From the NCBI GenBank assembly GCA_964511435.1, contig CAZEFH010000011.1, positions 1 through 17,730 of the forward strand: a stretch of DNA of 17,730 nt. The letters are read 5' to 3'. Of the stretch, positions 1-4,361 are shown piece by piece (position 1 is the first letter of the stretch; each line of letters starts with the position of its first letter). This DNA comes from JBGSPL01 sp964511435. GTDB lineage: Bacteria > Patescibacteriota > CPR2 > UBA1875 > CAIMLA01. Under the pieces are notes generated by a model. It saw only the letters and a program-made list of their open reading frames with translations, ran no database searches and was not told where the DNA came from. Position numbers and translations under genes: made by a program.

Positions 1-1
1 G

Positions 2-349
2 CTGAAGGACATCCTCTCAGATTCTGAATCCGAACGAGTTCTGGTTTTTTCTGAGACTAAACGTGAGGTAGAGAAGCTCTCAAATGACCTCATCTCACAT
101 GGATTCAAGGCCGAATCTATCCATGGTGACAAGCCTCAGGGCAAGCGCCAACGTGCCCTTGCCGACTTCAAGGAGAGCCGCGTCGATATTCTTGTGGCCA
201 CCGACGTTGCTGCTAGAGGCCTAGACATCAAAAACGTTTCTCACGTCATCAACTACACCGTTCCTCGCACTTATGATGATTATGTTCACCGTATCGGCCG
301 TACTGGTCGCGGTGGTGCTAAGGGTGTAGCCATTACATTCGTGAATTAA
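2..349 (+). CDS. DEAD-box RNA helicase, C-terminal part (gene cut by window start)
   Basis: The last 115 codons of an ATP-dependent RNA helicase, open at the left edge. The RecA-like domain 2 is clear. Motif IV-like VLVFSETK comes first, then motif V VATDVAARGLDI, then motif VI HRIGRTGRGG with the arginine fingers needed for ATP hydrolysis. The protein ends only ten residues after motif VI (..AKGVAITFVN). It therefore lacks the long basic or RNA-binding tail of many DEAD-box proteins such as CsdA or DbpA. DEAD-box proteins unwind short RNA duplexes during ribosome assembly or mRNA decay; which of these applies here cannot be told from the fragment. A strong terminator follows 13 nt after the stop, so this is the last gene of its transcript. 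Confidence 0.93.
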   Translation: MKDILSDSESERVLVFSETKREVEKLSNDLISHGFKAESIHGDKPQGKRQRALADFKESRVDILVATDVAARGLDIKNVSHVINYTVPRTYDDYVHRIGRTGRGGAKGVAITFVN

Positions 350-362
350 CCAAAACGTAAAC

Positions 363-392
363 AAAGAATCTCGCCGAGGCGAGATTCTTTTC
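363..392 (+). terminator. Rho-independent terminator of the helicase gene
   Basis: A perfect inverted repeat: arm AAAGAATCTCGCC at 363-375 and its complement at 378-390. The central C-GA-G probably forms the loop. The 3' arm ends in TCTTTT, giving the U-rich tail. Confidence 0.85.
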
Positions 393-397
393 AGTTA

Positions 398-406
398 TGG
401 TAAAAT
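398..406 (+). promoter_or_regulatory. Extended -10 promoter of the 413 gene, leaderless geometry
   Basis: TG at 398-399 followed by TAAAAT at 401-406 forms an extended -10 element. Counting 7 nt from its last base puts transcription start at 413, exactly the A of the ATG. No Shine-Dalgarno sequence precedes this ATG, which fits a leaderless mRNA. A -35 box would fall in the upstream terminator and none is visible. Confidence 0.6.
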
Positions 407-412
407 ATATTT

Positions 413-718
413 ATGAATAAGAAACTATTATCTCAAACATTTATCACCTCAACCACGGCCGTTATATACGTTTTCGGAGTATCTCTAATCATGAATAACG
501 GCGAAAAACTATTCGCCAATAATGAGCTATTTGCCCCGTTGGCAGTGCTTTTATTGTTCTGTATCTCAGCCGCGGTGACTGCAAGCCTAGTATTTGGTAG
601 ATCGGTATTACTATTTTTTGACGGGAAAAAGAAAGAAAGCATGCTGGCTGGAGTCTACAGTGTCAGCTGGCTTGCAATCTATTTTGCAGTAATAATCGCC
701 TACCTATTCTTTAGCTAG
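413..718 (+). CDS. Small three-helix integral membrane protein, function unknown
   Basis: 101 residues with three predicted hydrophobic segments at about residues 10-28, 40-62 and 78-100. A positively charged loop FFDGKKKES lies between helices 2 and 3. The N-terminal MNKK and the KKK loop suggest both lie on the cytoplasmic side. From memory, small proteins of this shape, with a DGKKKEA-like loop, are common in Patescibacteria genomes and have no assigned function; this is a recollection, not a search. The start is supported by the -10 element placed so that the transcript begins at the ATG. The gene converges on the zinc-ribbon gene, with only 3 nt between the two stop codons. No function can be given. 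Confidence 0.75.
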   Translation: MNKKLLSQTFITSTTAVIYVFGVSLIMNNGEKLFANNELFAPLAVLLLFCISAAVTASLVFGRSVLLFFDGKKKESMLAGVYSVSWLAIYFAVIIAYLFFS

Positions 719-721
719 TTA

Positions 722-985
722 TTACTGCCAGCGCTCTAGCTTTGGGATTCCCCGAGTAAGAAACCAAGCGAGAAAACCATTCATGCCGTCTTTTTTCATT
801 TCTTCGATGCAGTATTTCTGAAATTTTTCCGCCGTATCTACTTCTGGCGGACTCAGGTACTGCCCATTTGCATAGCACATTGAGCAGTACCTGTCACTGA
901 CCGTACCGTCAGCATTGGTTCCCCCACCATTTTTATCTTTCGCCATCGGGTAACCGCAACTTTGACAAAACTTATATTCGCTCAT
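722..985 (-). CDS. Small zinc-ribbon protein (zf-ribbon_2-like)
   Basis: 87 residues. The N-terminus carries FCQSCGYPM (Cys7, Cys10), then GGGTNADGTVSDRYCSMCYANGQY with a second CxxC pair (near Cys34 and Cys37). Together these give a four-cysteine zinc ribbon. The pattern CQSCGMPM...FGTNADG...YCxxCYxNG is typical of the putative zinc-ribbon family (Pfam zf-ribbon_2), found as short stand-alone proteins or fused to regulators. The C-terminal half (EKFQKYCIEEMKKDGMNGFLAWFLTRGIPKLERW) is helical and also matches that family. The role is unknown; nucleic-acid binding or regulation is plausible. The start is supported by the sequence AAAGGAG seven bases upstream and a TATAAT beyond it, so unlike its neighbour this gene has a normal leader. 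Confidence 0.82.
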   Translation of the reverse strand: MSEYKFCQSCGYPMAKDKNGGGTNADGTVSDRYCSMCYANGQYLSPPEVDTAEKFQKYCIEEMKKDGMNGFLAWFLTRGIPKLERWQ

Positions 986-992
986 TGCCCTA

Positions 993-1013
993 CTCCTTTA
1001 TATATTAATTATA
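993..1013 (-). promoter_or_regulatory. -10 element and Shine-Dalgarno of the zinc-ribbon gene
   Basis: On the minus strand TATAAT lies at 1008-1013, predicting transcription start near 1001. AAAGGAG at 993-999 then sits 7 nt before the ATG at 985. No clear -35 box was found. Confidence 0.6.
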
Positions 1014-1060
1014 TACCCAGAGACAAAACGTTTCTTCTTTATACTTTTGGTGGAATACTT

Positions 1061-1080
1061 TATACTTATAATCGGAGGGG
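1061..1080 (+). promoter_or_regulatory. Promoter and ribosome binding site region of galT
   Basis: Two overlapping -10 candidates exist: TATACT at 1061-1066 and TATAAT at 1067-1072. The first predicts transcription start at about 1073 and would include the strong Shine-Dalgarno GGAGGGG (1074-1080). The second would start the RNA near 1079 and lose most of it. GGAGG stands 5 nt before the TTG start at 1084, which supports that unusual start codon and favours the first -10. Confidence 0.5.
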
Positions 1081-1083
1081 TTA

Positions 1084-2028
1084 TTGGAAAATAGCGAAAT
1101 CCGTAAGGATTATTTCTTAGATAAATATGTCATTATCGCACCAAAACGTGCGAAAAGGCCACAAAAAATCTCTCAGGCCGCGGATAATTGCAGTAAAGAT
1201 TGTTTTTTCTGCCCTCAAAACCTATCAAAAGATGAGATTATTACCTATGAGCACAAAAACAGTGACGATAAGTGGGATATTCTTTCTGTTGTGAATCGCT
1301 TCAGTGCCCTATCACTAGACAATCCACGCTCATACGGCCAACAAGAGGTTCTAATAGAAACCAGGGACCATTGTCGTGAATTATATGAAATGGCTGAGAG
1401 TCATATCGTCGATATCATTGATGCTTGTATCAATCGCTTTACCGAGCTTCGTGCGAAGCCAAAAATAAAGCACGTAATCGTTTTTAAGAACGAAGGTGGT
1501 AAAGCCGGAGCCTCTGTTTCTCACTCTCATATGCAGATTATCGCGCTACCTCTTGTACCACCAAAAGTAGAGGAAGAGGCTAGTGCCTACAACAAGTACC
1601 GGCTAGAAAACGTGAGCTGCCCATACTGCGACATTATAAAAGACGAGACCAAGAAGGCAAGCCGCCTGATATATGGGGATGAAAATATCACAGTGATTGC
1701 ACCATATGCCAGTGATTCACCCTATGGTGCTTGGATAGTACCAAAGCGTCACATAGCAACCATCAAAGATCTGAATCATAACGAAAAGCTCAGTATTGCG
1801 ACCGCACTTAAGCCGATGCTTCAGCTCCTTGAGGAAAAGGGTATTTCCTATAACTTCTTCTTTGAGAATGCCGTCAATAGTGAAGACTATCATATGCACC
1901 TCAGGCTTGCACCAAGACCGAATATCTGGGCCGGTCTCGAACTCGGTACCGGCGTCATCATCAACTCCGTGCCACCAGAACAAGCCGCTCATGAATACCG
2001 AATGGCCATCAAAAAAGAAGTTCACTAG
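1084..2028 (+). CDS. galT: Galactose-1-phosphate uridylyltransferase-like protein (GalT/HIT superfamily)
   Basis: 314 residues. It is a nucleotidyltransferase of the HIT superfamily; GalT exchanges UMP between UDP-glucose and galactose-1-phosphate. Visible marks are the N-terminal E-I-R-K-D...VIIAPKRAKRP, a zinc-type CxxC at Cys40/Cys43, and the active-site HSHMQ with His147, His149 (expected uridylylated nucleophile) and Gln151. A second CPYC follows at Cys179-Cys182, and then the second HIT-like repeat with YHMHLRLAPR (His270, His272). The active-site motif is HSHMQ rather than the HPHGQ of E. coli GalT, so the true substrate could be another sugar phosphate or the reaction could be phosphorolytic. 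It starts with TTG, chosen because GGAGG lies 5 nt upstream and because the family N-terminus begins here. No galK or galE lies beside it in this window. Confidence 0.85.
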   Translation: MENSEIRKDYFLDKYVIIAPKRAKRPQKISQAADNCSKDCFFCPQNLSKDEIITYEHKNSDDKWDILSVVNRFSALSLDNPRSYGQQEVLIETRDHCRELYEMAESHIVDIIDACINRFTELRAKPKIKHVIVFKNEGGKAGASVSHSHMQIIALPLVPPKVEEEASAYNKYRLENVSCPYCDIIKDETKKASRLIYGDENITVIAPYASDSPYGAWIVPKRHIATIKDLNHNEKLSIATALKPMLQLLEEKGISYNFFFENAVNSEDYHMHLRLAPRPNIWAGLELGTGVIINSVPPEQAAHEYRMAIKKEVH

Positions 2029-2040
2029 AACTTCTTTTTT
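2011..2040. terminator. Bidirectional terminator overlapping the galT stop codon
   Basis: Perfect 13-bp stem: AAAAAAGAAGTTC at 2011-2023, loop ACTA at 2024-2027, complement at 2028-2040 ending in six T. The arm begins with six A, so the minus strand also reads a GC-containing stem followed by six T. It can therefore end both galT and the converging gene at 2100-2768. The last four codons of galT and its stop are inside the hairpin. Confidence 0.85.
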
Positions 2041-2081
2041 GAAAGAGGCTTCCCCTTTTCAGGCGAAACCTCTAGATACTT

Positions 2082-2099
2082 AACCAAATATTTTTGGTT
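2082..2099. other. Small inverted repeat after the membrane-protein gene
   Basis: AACCAAA at 2082-2088 pairs with TTTGGTT at 2093-2099 across a 4-nt loop, just beyond the stop codon of the minus-strand gene. It is AT-rich and has no U-run on the minus strand, so it is at best a weak terminator or RNA end-protecting hairpin. Confidence 0.35.
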
Positions 2100-2768
2100 T
2101 TATTTCTTTGGAAGACGTTTGCGGAAATTCGCAATTACGTCAGCAGCGGCTTCCTTGCCACCGAGACCGAAAGACAGACCACCAGCAATAACCAAGAAGG
2201 CTACAACACCGATAGTGAGTGTACTTACGAGCTCTGGAAGGATATTGAGCTGCTGTAATGCACCGAGAAGCACAAAGACCATAATGGCCCACTTTGCGAC
2301 GTCGGCAGCGATGTCGGCAGTATGAGTACCGATAGTAGCGGCAGCTGAGCGAATCACGCGAGAAGCGAGATCAGCAACAACAGCACCAATAACGATAGCT
2401 ACAACAGCCTTGATGACATCAGGGATATAAGACAGAATACCTGTTACAACTTCGTTGGCAGAATCAAGGTTTAGCACCTGGAAAGCTGGCAAGAGGAAGG
2501 CAATAACGACAGTCCATTTGGCGAGATCTCCAAGAAGAGAGACGAACTCTACCTTCTCGGTAAAAATCTGACCAAGCCCAACTGCATCGGTATATTTCTT
2601 TAGCTTAACAAAGCCAAGACCTTTAACAATTACAAATTTGACTGCCCAACCGACTATTACACCTATAAGAACCACTACTAGCGCACCAAGTACGTTTGGT
2701 AGATAGCTCAAGATAGCAGTGAGAGAGTCGACAACGGCAGTCGAAGTAATCTGAGCGATATCTTGCAT
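2100..2768 (-). CDS. Mechanosensitive-channel-like membrane protein (TM-helix repeat, CmpX type)
   Basis: 222 residues with about five hydrophobic segments (roughly residues 18-48, 85-103, 114-138, 158-178 and 183-205). It has two copies of a TM-helix repeat: LSYLPNVLGALVVVLIGVIVGW near the N-terminus and LSYIPDVIKAVVAIVIGAVVAD in the middle. It ends with GLSFGLGGKEAAADVIANF, the glycine-rich pore-lining motif seen in MscS-related and CmpX-type proteins. The large cytoplasmic beta domain that follows this motif in true MscS channels is absent; only RKRLPKK remains. It could form a tension-gated pore or act as an envelope-stress membrane protein. An excellent Shine-Dalgarno, GGAGG within AAAGGAGGTGA, lies 9 nt before the ATG. 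Confidence 0.8.
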   Translation of the reverse strand: MQDIAQITSTAVVDSLTAILSYLPNVLGALVVVLIGVIVGWAVKFVIVKGLGFVKLKKYTDAVGLGQIFTEKVEFVSLLGDLAKWTVVIAFLLPAFQVLNLDSANEVVTGILSYIPDVIKAVVAIVIGAVVADLASRVIRSAAATIGTHTADIAADVAKWAIMVFVLLGALQQLNILPELVSTLTIGVVAFLVIAGGLSFGLGGKEAAADVIANFRKRLPKK

Positions 2769-2775
2769 TTTATTT

Positions 2776-2830
2776 CACCTCCTTTCAAATAAAATCCGTG
2801 TTTCCTTAAACACCCTACAAGACTAGTATA
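2776..2830 (-). promoter_or_regulatory. Promoter and ribosome binding site of the mechanosensitive-like gene
   Basis: GGAGG at 2778-2782 on the minus strand lies inside a long anti-SD match. A -10 candidate TATACT at 2825-2830 predicts a leader of about 50 nt. The palindrome ACTAGT occurs twice, at 2822-2827 and 2836-2841, overlapping and just upstream of this -10 element. That could be an operator, or only part of a weak hairpin. No convincing -35 was seen. Confidence 0.45.
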
Positions 2831-2891
2831 GCGAAACTAGTGTCTAGAATCTAGGATGGTGTCAATAGTTTTCTCTGTTCGCTTCCAAGCG

Positions 2892-2897
2892 TATAAT
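2892..2897 (+). promoter_or_regulatory. -10 element of the PH-like/SHOCT gene
   Basis: TATAAT at 2892-2897 predicts transcription start at 2904. The RNA would begin with AGGTGG (2904-2909), a ribosome binding site five bases before ATG 2915. This spacing serves ATG 2915, not the GTG at 2960. Confidence 0.55.
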
Positions 2898-2914
2898 AGA
2901 TATAGGTGGTAGTG

Positions 2915-2935
2915 ATGGGCAAAAACAAAGACTAA
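2915..2935 (+). other. Six-codon open frame MGKNKD-stop, in frame with the downstream gene
   Basis: ATG at 2915-2917 has promoter and AGGTGG spacing typical of a real start. It is followed by six sense codons and TAA at 2933-2935. The next codons (V-P-E-K-I-I-K-I-V) stay open and run directly into the PH-like protein in the same frame. It may be the true N-terminus interrupted by a nonsense change, or a leader peptide with re-initiation at GTG 2960. Confidence 0.5.
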
Positions 2936-2959
2936 GTCCCAGAAAAGATTATTAAGATT

Positions 2960-3472
2960 GTGAGACCAATCTTAGTACAAGGGGAAGAAATTAGTCGCGC
3001 CTTCCACGAGTCTTTCAATTGGGATCTTACCAAAACATGGGCACTACTCACTACGTTTCGAATAGTTCTTATCCGGTACTTACCCTGGAAAATAGACATC
3101 GAAGATTTTCACCTGAAAGACCTGAATCTCGAATTAAAAAGAGACAACATTGGCCCCTACGATGTCATTCAGTTTAAAGATGGCGAAGATATACTATATG
3201 ATCTTGCAGTTCTAAGAAACCGCCGTAAAAAAGCGGAGAGTTTTATTCATGCCGTCTCTGAGAATATTCGCAGACAGGGAACCTACGATACTGCTAACCA
3301 AGAGTACTTGAAGACGTATAACACCACTTCGAATGGGATACGTCCTAAAAAACCTTTGGATCCCAAGGCCGTAGAATGGTGCAAAAGGAAACTCGATACC
3401 CTCTTACATATTGGTGCCATCACCAAAGAAGAATACGAGGATGAGCGCAAAAATAACCCGGAGTGTAAATAA
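2960..3472 (+). CDS. PH-like domain plus SHOCT domain protein, possibly N-terminally interrupted
   Basis: 170 residues counted from GTG 2960. The first about 105 residues resemble a bacterial PH-like domain: GEEISRAFHESF, then the beta-strand pair WALLTTFRIVLIRY that matches the common TNKRLIL pattern, and a closing helix ESFIHAVSENIRR. The C-terminus, KLDTLLHIGAITKEEYEDERK, is a good SHOCT (short C-terminal) domain, an oligomerisation helix hairpin often joined to PH-like domains. A charged linker separates the two. The function of such proteins is unknown. GTG 2960 has no ribosome binding site, and PH-like similarity appears to continue upstream into the codons V-P-E-K-I-I-K-I-V after the TAA at 2933. 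The best native start is therefore ATG 2915. Whether the gene is expressed by re-initiation or is a young pseudogene is open. A strong terminator follows. Confidence 0.72.
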   Translation: MRPILVQGEEISRAFHESFNWDLTKTWALLTTFRIVLIRYLPWKIDIEDFHLKDLNLELKRDNIGPYDVIQFKDGEDILYDLAVLRNRRKKAESFIHAVSENIRRQGTYDTANQEYLKTYNTTSNGIRPKKPLDPKAVEWCKRKLDTLLHIGAITKEEYEDERKNNPECK

Positions 3473-3506
3473 AAAGTTTCCAAACAGTGGTTTGGAAACT
3501 TTTTTT
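3471..3506. terminator. Bidirectional terminator between the SHOCT gene and tRNA-Val(CAC)
   Basis: Perfect 15-bp stem: AAAAAGTTTCCAAAC at 3471-3485, loop AGTG, complement at 3490-3504, with the T-run reaching 3506. The minus strand also reads a stem followed by TTTTTATTT, so it can end the tRNA transcript as well. The T-run directly abuts the encoded CCA of the tRNA. Confidence 0.88.
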
Positions 3507-3580
3507 GGTGGGTGATACTGGATTTGAACCAGTGACTTCTTCGATGTGAACGAAGCACTCTACCACTGAGTTAATCACCC
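3506..3580 (-). tRNA. tRNA-Val, anticodon CAC, with encoded CCA
   Basis: Cloverleaf on the minus strand: acceptor GGGTGAT/ATCACCC (3574-3580 and 3510-3516), D stem CTC/GAG, anticodon stem CTTCG/CGAAG with loop TTCACAT giving anticodon CAC (reads GUG). The T arm is ACTGG-TTCAAAT-CCAGT, discriminator A at 3509, and CCA is encoded at 3506-3508. The body is 72 nt. Confidence 0.95.
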
Positions 3581-3633
3581 ACGTCAACATTCGCTGTCAT
3601 GCTACAAAAATTGAAGAAGTCAACTTCTACGCA

Positions 3634-3683
3634 TTTTCGCGATGTTTCCTCTTCCGACAAAATCCATTCCGCATTTTGTCGGG
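3634..3683 (-). repeat. Conserved leader block with hairpin, copy 1 (upstream of tRNA-Val CAC)
   Basis: 50-nt block read on the minus strand. A 10-bp stem (CCGACAAAAT with ATTTTGTCGG, 3654-3663/3673-3682) encloses a 9-nt loop. The purine tract AAGAGGAA and then GCGAAAA follow. It aligns without gaps at 42 of 50 positions to the block at 3954-4003, which sits at the same place upstream of the other tRNA-Val. The stem difference is a compensated pair change. Confidence 0.8.
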
Positions 3684-3701
3684 GATCAATTTAAATCGTA
3701 G

Positions 3702-3707
3702 ATTCTA
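3702..3707 (-). promoter_or_regulatory. Candidate -10 element for the tRNA-Val(CAC) leader
   Basis: TAGAAT on the minus strand at 3702-3707, about 18 nt upstream of the leader block. The same hexamer stands at the matching place before the other tRNA-Val leader. No good -35 was found here, so read-through from tRNA-Leu is also possible. Confidence 0.4.
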
Positions 3708-3784
3708 ATTGAAAAGGAAGGATAACGAGAAACTGAAATAGTCTAATTTTATTAAATTATGAAAGTTGTCAGTATATCCTGACT

Positions 3785-3871
3785 TGGTGGGGATGGGGAG
3801 ACTCGAACTCCCACGGGTTTGACCCCACTACGACCTGAACGTAGCGTGTATACCAATTTCACCACATCCCC
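3785..3871 (-). tRNA. tRNA-Leu, anticodon CAG, with encoded CCA
   Basis: Minus strand. The acceptor GGGGATG/CATCCCC is at 3865-3871 and 3789-3795. The anticodon stem CTACG/CGTAG carries the loop TTCAGGT with anticodon CAG (reads CUG). A long class II variable arm (TGGGG..ACCCG region) fits leucine. T arm GGGAG-TTCGAGT-CTCCC, discriminator A at 3788, CCA at 3785-3787. A small hairpin GTCAG/CTGAC follows the 3' end without a U-run. The gene may be co-transcribed with tRNA-Val(CAC). Confidence 0.94.
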
Positions 3872-3902
3872 GCGTGAACCAACATATTTTAACTCAATTT
3901 TA

Positions 3903-3931
3903 TTGAATTTTGAAGCTAAAAATGCTAGAAT
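3903..3931 (+). promoter_or_regulatory. Promoter of tRNA-Val(GAC)
   Basis: -35 TTGAAT at 3903-3908, 17-bp spacer, -10 TAGAAT at 3926-3931, with TG at 3923-3924 as an extended -10. Transcription start is predicted near 3938, giving a leader of about 110 nt before the tRNA. This is one of the best sigma-70-like promoters in the window. Confidence 0.7.
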
Positions 3932-3953
3932 ACTTCTTGTCTTATCTTGTTAA

Positions 3954-4003
3954 CCCAACAAAATGCAGAACGGATTTTGTTGGAAGAGGAAGAGTAGCGA
4001 AAA
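3954..4003 (+). repeat. Conserved leader block with hairpin, copy 2 (upstream of tRNA-Val GAC)
   Basis: Hairpin CCAACAAAAT/ATTTTGTTGG at 3955-3964 and 3974-3983 with a 9-nt loop, followed by AAGAGGAA (3984-3991) and GCGAAAA (3997-4003). The same 50-nt block occurs inverted at 3634-3683. A second small hairpin GCAAT/ATTGC and a third GTCAG/CTGAC lie between this block and the tRNA. Confidence 0.8.
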
Positions 4004-4047
4004 GTTGCAGCAATATTATTGCAAAAACTGTCAGCGGACTCTGACGA

Positions 4048-4124
4048 GGGTGATTAGCTCAGCTGGCTAGAGCGTCGCATTGACATTGCGGAGGTCACAG
4101 GTTCGAGCCCTGTATCACCCACCA
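4048..4124 (+). tRNA. tRNA-Val, anticodon GAC, with encoded CCA
   Basis: Acceptor GGGTGAT/ATCACCC (4048-4054 and 4114-4120), D stem GCTC/GAGC, anticodon stem TCGCA/TGCGG with loop TTGACAT giving anticodon GAC (reads GUC and GUU). T arm ACAGG-TTCGAGC-CCTGT, discriminator A at 4121, CCA at 4122-4124. The acceptor stem is identical to that of tRNA-Val(CAC) at 3506-3580. Confidence 0.96.
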
Positions 4125-4125
4125 T

Positions 4126-4162
4126 AGAAAATACCTCAGCCACTGCTGAGGTATTTTCTTTT
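4126..4162 (+). terminator. Terminator of tRNA-Val(GAC)
   Basis: Perfect 15-bp stem AGAAAATACCTCAGC (4126-4140) with its complement at 4145-4159, loop CACT, then TTCTTTT. It starts 1 nt after the CCA. Confidence 0.9.
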
Positions 4163-4173
4163 ACATCACTATT

Positions 4174-4182
4174 TGTTATAAT
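4174..4182 (+). promoter_or_regulatory. Extended -10 promoter of the T-box/thrS transcript
   Basis: TGTTATAAT: TG at 4174-4175 and TATAAT at 4177-4182. Transcription start is predicted near 4189, about 12 nt before the first paired bases of the leader RNA and 15 nt after the tRNA terminator hairpin. No clear -35 is visible. Confidence 0.65.
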
Positions 4183-4200
4183 ACAAACAATATAGGCAAT

Positions 4201-4345
4201 GACAGAGTCTCACCAACTCCCGAGCCTCACCCAGGAGCCCAGGTGTATATGGGCCAAAGAGAGTCCGGCCGCCGCCGGAAAGTCGAGTGGAACCTCCCGA
4301 AGGGATTATTCGGGACTTGACGGCCATATTAGGCCGTATTTTTAA
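4201..4345 (+). promoter_or_regulatory. T-box-type riboswitch leader of the thrS operon
   Basis: The 3' half reads as a T-box antiterminator. Helix A1 is GTCGAG (4282-4287) with CTTGAC (4316-4321). A 7-nt bulge TGGAACC (4288-4294) follows, and helix A2 is TCCCGAA (4295-4301) with TTCGGGA (4309-4315). TGGAACC is the exact bulge of classic T-box leaders such as glyQS; its TGGA pairs with the UCCA end of an uncharged tRNA. A GC-rich hairpin TCCGGC/GCCGGA (4264-4279) lies where Stem III is expected. An intrinsic terminator at 4320-4344 shares bases with helix A1, so the two are mutually exclusive. Stem I is less clear: GAC-TCTC (4201-4203, 4208-4211, bulge AGAG) can pair with GAGAGTC (4259-4265). 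Threonine ACC triplets stand at 4212 and 4229, but no specifier loop is resolved. The genes downstream start with an unknown protein and thrS. Confidence 0.72.
4320..4344 (+). terminator. Regulated terminator of the T-box leader
   Basis: ACGGCC (4320-4325), loop ATATTA, GGCCGT (4332-4337), then ATTTTTA. The 6-bp stem is much shorter than the 11-15-bp constitutive terminators in this window, as expected for a conditional site. It overlaps the 3' strand of antiterminator helix A1 at 4320-4321. Confidence 0.7.
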
Positions 4346-4361
4346 TGGGAGTAAGAAATAC

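Noticed and set aside
2933..2935. TAA as a recoded sense codon
   Set aside because: All other genes use TAA, TAG and TGA as ordinary stops, so a genome-wide recoding is excluded. A local cause is more likely.
3596..3620. Second promoter close to tRNA-Val(CAC) (TTGACT then TAGCAT on the minus strand)
   Set aside because: The spacer is only 13 bp, too short for a normal promoter.
3634..4003. CsrA-type binding sites (several GGA motifs in the tRNA-Val leaders)
   Set aside because: GGA is common in purine-rich sequence and no csrA gene is seen here; there is no further support.
3581..4047. CRISPR array or insertion-sequence ends at the inverted repeats
   Set aside because: Only two copies exist, with no spacer series, no transposase and no target duplication. 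Each copy sits at the same distance class upstream of a tRNA-Val, which fits duplicated tRNA leaders better.
4287..4361. GTG 4287 as the start of the gene before thrS (150-residue version)
   Set aside because: The 25 extra codons lie exactly on the T-box antiterminator bulge, helix A2 and the terminator. There is no ribosome binding site at 4287, while ATG 4362 has GGGAG upstream.
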